Assembly: GCA_019321725.1 (NCBI GenBank) | Contig: CM033108.1 | Location: 8,450,060 to 8,514,059 of the forward strand | Reading direction: 5' to 3' | Source of the DNA: Paulownia fortunei | Taxonomy: Eukaryota; Streptophyta; Magnoliopsida; Lamiales; Paulowniaceae | DNA: 64,000 nucleotides | In this document: positions 62,990 through 64,000 of the stretch, piece after piece | How positions within the stretch are numbered: the stretch's first letter is position 1 | How the letters are laid out: every line of letters starts with the position of its first letter | The notes under the pieces: model-generated | The model's database searches: none | What the model saw: the letters and a program-made list of their open reading frames with translations, nothing else | Told to the model about the DNA's origin: nothing | Translations under genes and position numbers: made by a program

Positions 62990-64000
62990 CGATGAGGTGA
63001 AGATTTTCTAGTGAAGATTTTCTATGTCTTCCAACTAGCTTAATAAGGTGAAAATTTTCTAAGTTTTCCAACTAGCGCAATAAGGTGAAAATTTTCTAAA
63101 TCCTCAATTTGCGCAATGAGGAAAATTTTTTCTAAGTCCCTCAACTAGTGCCATGAGGTTTATTTTTTATACATCCCTCTACTAGGGCGATGACGAGAAA
63201 ATTTTCTAAGTCCTTCAACTAGGGCAATGAGGTGAGATTTTTCTAAGTTCCTCAACTAGCCTCATGAGGTGAGAATTTTCTAAGTCCCCTAACTAGCGCA
63301 ATGAGGTGAAAGTTTTCTAAGCTCCTCAACAAGCCCCATGAGGTAAAATTTTTCTAAGTCCTTCGACTAGCGTAATGAGGTGAAAATTTTCTAAGTCCTC
63401 TACTAGCGCAATCAAGTGAAAATTTTATAAGTCCCTCTAGTAGCACAATGTAGTGAAATTTTTCTAAATCCTTCAACTAGCGCAATGATGTAAAATTTTT
63501 CTAAGTTTCTCTACTATTCCCATAAGGTGAAAATTTTCTAAGTCCTCCAACTAGCGCAATGAAGTGAAAATTTTCTAAGTCCTCTACTAGCAAATTAGGT
63601 GACAATTTTCTAAGTTTTTCAACTAGTGCAATAAGGTGAAAATTTCTAAATCCTCTACTAGTGCAATGAGGCGTAAATTTTCTAAGTCCCCTAAACTAAC
63701 ACAATGAGGTGAAATTTTTTTATGTTCCTTAACTAGCACTATGAGGTTTAAATTTTCTAAGTCCCTCAACTAGGGTGATGAGGTTATAATTTTGTAAGTC
63801 CTCCAACTAGCCTAATGAGGTGAAAATTTTCTAAATCCTGAGCTAGCACAATGAGATGAAAAATTTCTAAGTCTCATCTAGCACAATGAGGTGAAAACTT
63901 TCTAAGTCCCTAAACTAGCGACATGTGCGCACAAGAGAGAAACTTTTCTAATTCCCTTAGCTAGTGTCATGAGTGCACAAGGAACAAACCCAACAAAAAT
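62990..64000 (-). repeat. 37-bp tandem array, reverse orientation (reaches window end)
   Basis: About 26 copies of the reverse complement of the 25531-26925 unit ('GAGGTGAAAATTTTCTAAGT' plus 'CCCTCAACTAGCGCAA'). It degenerates after about 63920, where 'gtgcgcacaagag' phrases appear. The array may continue beyond the window. Confidence 0.9.

Overview
This is a stretch of plant nuclear DNA, most likely from a eudicot. It is AT-rich, has spliced genes with GT-AG introns, and is packed with plant transposable elements (Ty1/copia, Ty3/gypsy, Mutator-like elements, MITEs). No species-specific sequence was recognised, so the organism is not named. No rRNA, tRNA, CRISPR array or prokaryote-style gene was seen.

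Only two genes look functional. Both encode plant lipoxygenases of the cytosolic 9-LOX type, they are arranged head to head, and each has nine coding exons with matching intron phases. LOX-A is on the minus strand (4557-9198, 872 aa). LOX-B is on the plus strand (29509-49877, 865 aa). Both reading frames are open from start to stop after splicing, and both keep the iron ligands His, His, His, Asn and the C-terminal Ile. They differ in two striking ways. LOX-B has a 15.9-kb first intron carrying a degenerate copia retrotransposon, where LOX-A has 601 bp. LOX-B also has Gly instead of Ala at the 'Coffa' position that controls oxygenation stereochemistry.

Layout: 1-3150, the 3' end and LTR of a Ty3/gypsy-type element; 4557-9198, LOX-A; 10351-12030, a non-coding segment repeated in direct orientation at 20998-22501; 12700-15343, a decayed MULE transposase; 15350-16200, extremely AT-rich DNA; 18000-20997, a second MULE truncated at the repeat junction; 24174-25484, a non-autonomous long-TIR element with a 9-bp target duplication; 25531-26925 and 27120-28045, two different short-unit tandem arrays; 28680-28980, an LTR-like or repeat-family segment; 29380-49877, the LOX-B promoter and gene with the copia element at about 34965-45436; 50330-58520, a third MULE on the minus strand, interrupted by an LTR containing a 672-bp triplication; 59370-59830, a relative of 28680-28980; 60290-60800, another tandem array; 62990-64000, a tandem array that is the reverse complement of the one at 25.5 kb.

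Functionally, the two enzymes would oxygenate linoleic and linolenic acid in the cytosol to hydroperoxides feeding oxylipin synthesis. The rest is transposon-derived. The points most worth following up are the Gly/Ala difference between the paralogues, the duplicated LOX-B core promoter, the giant intron, and the inverted 37-bp arrays on either side of LOX-B.
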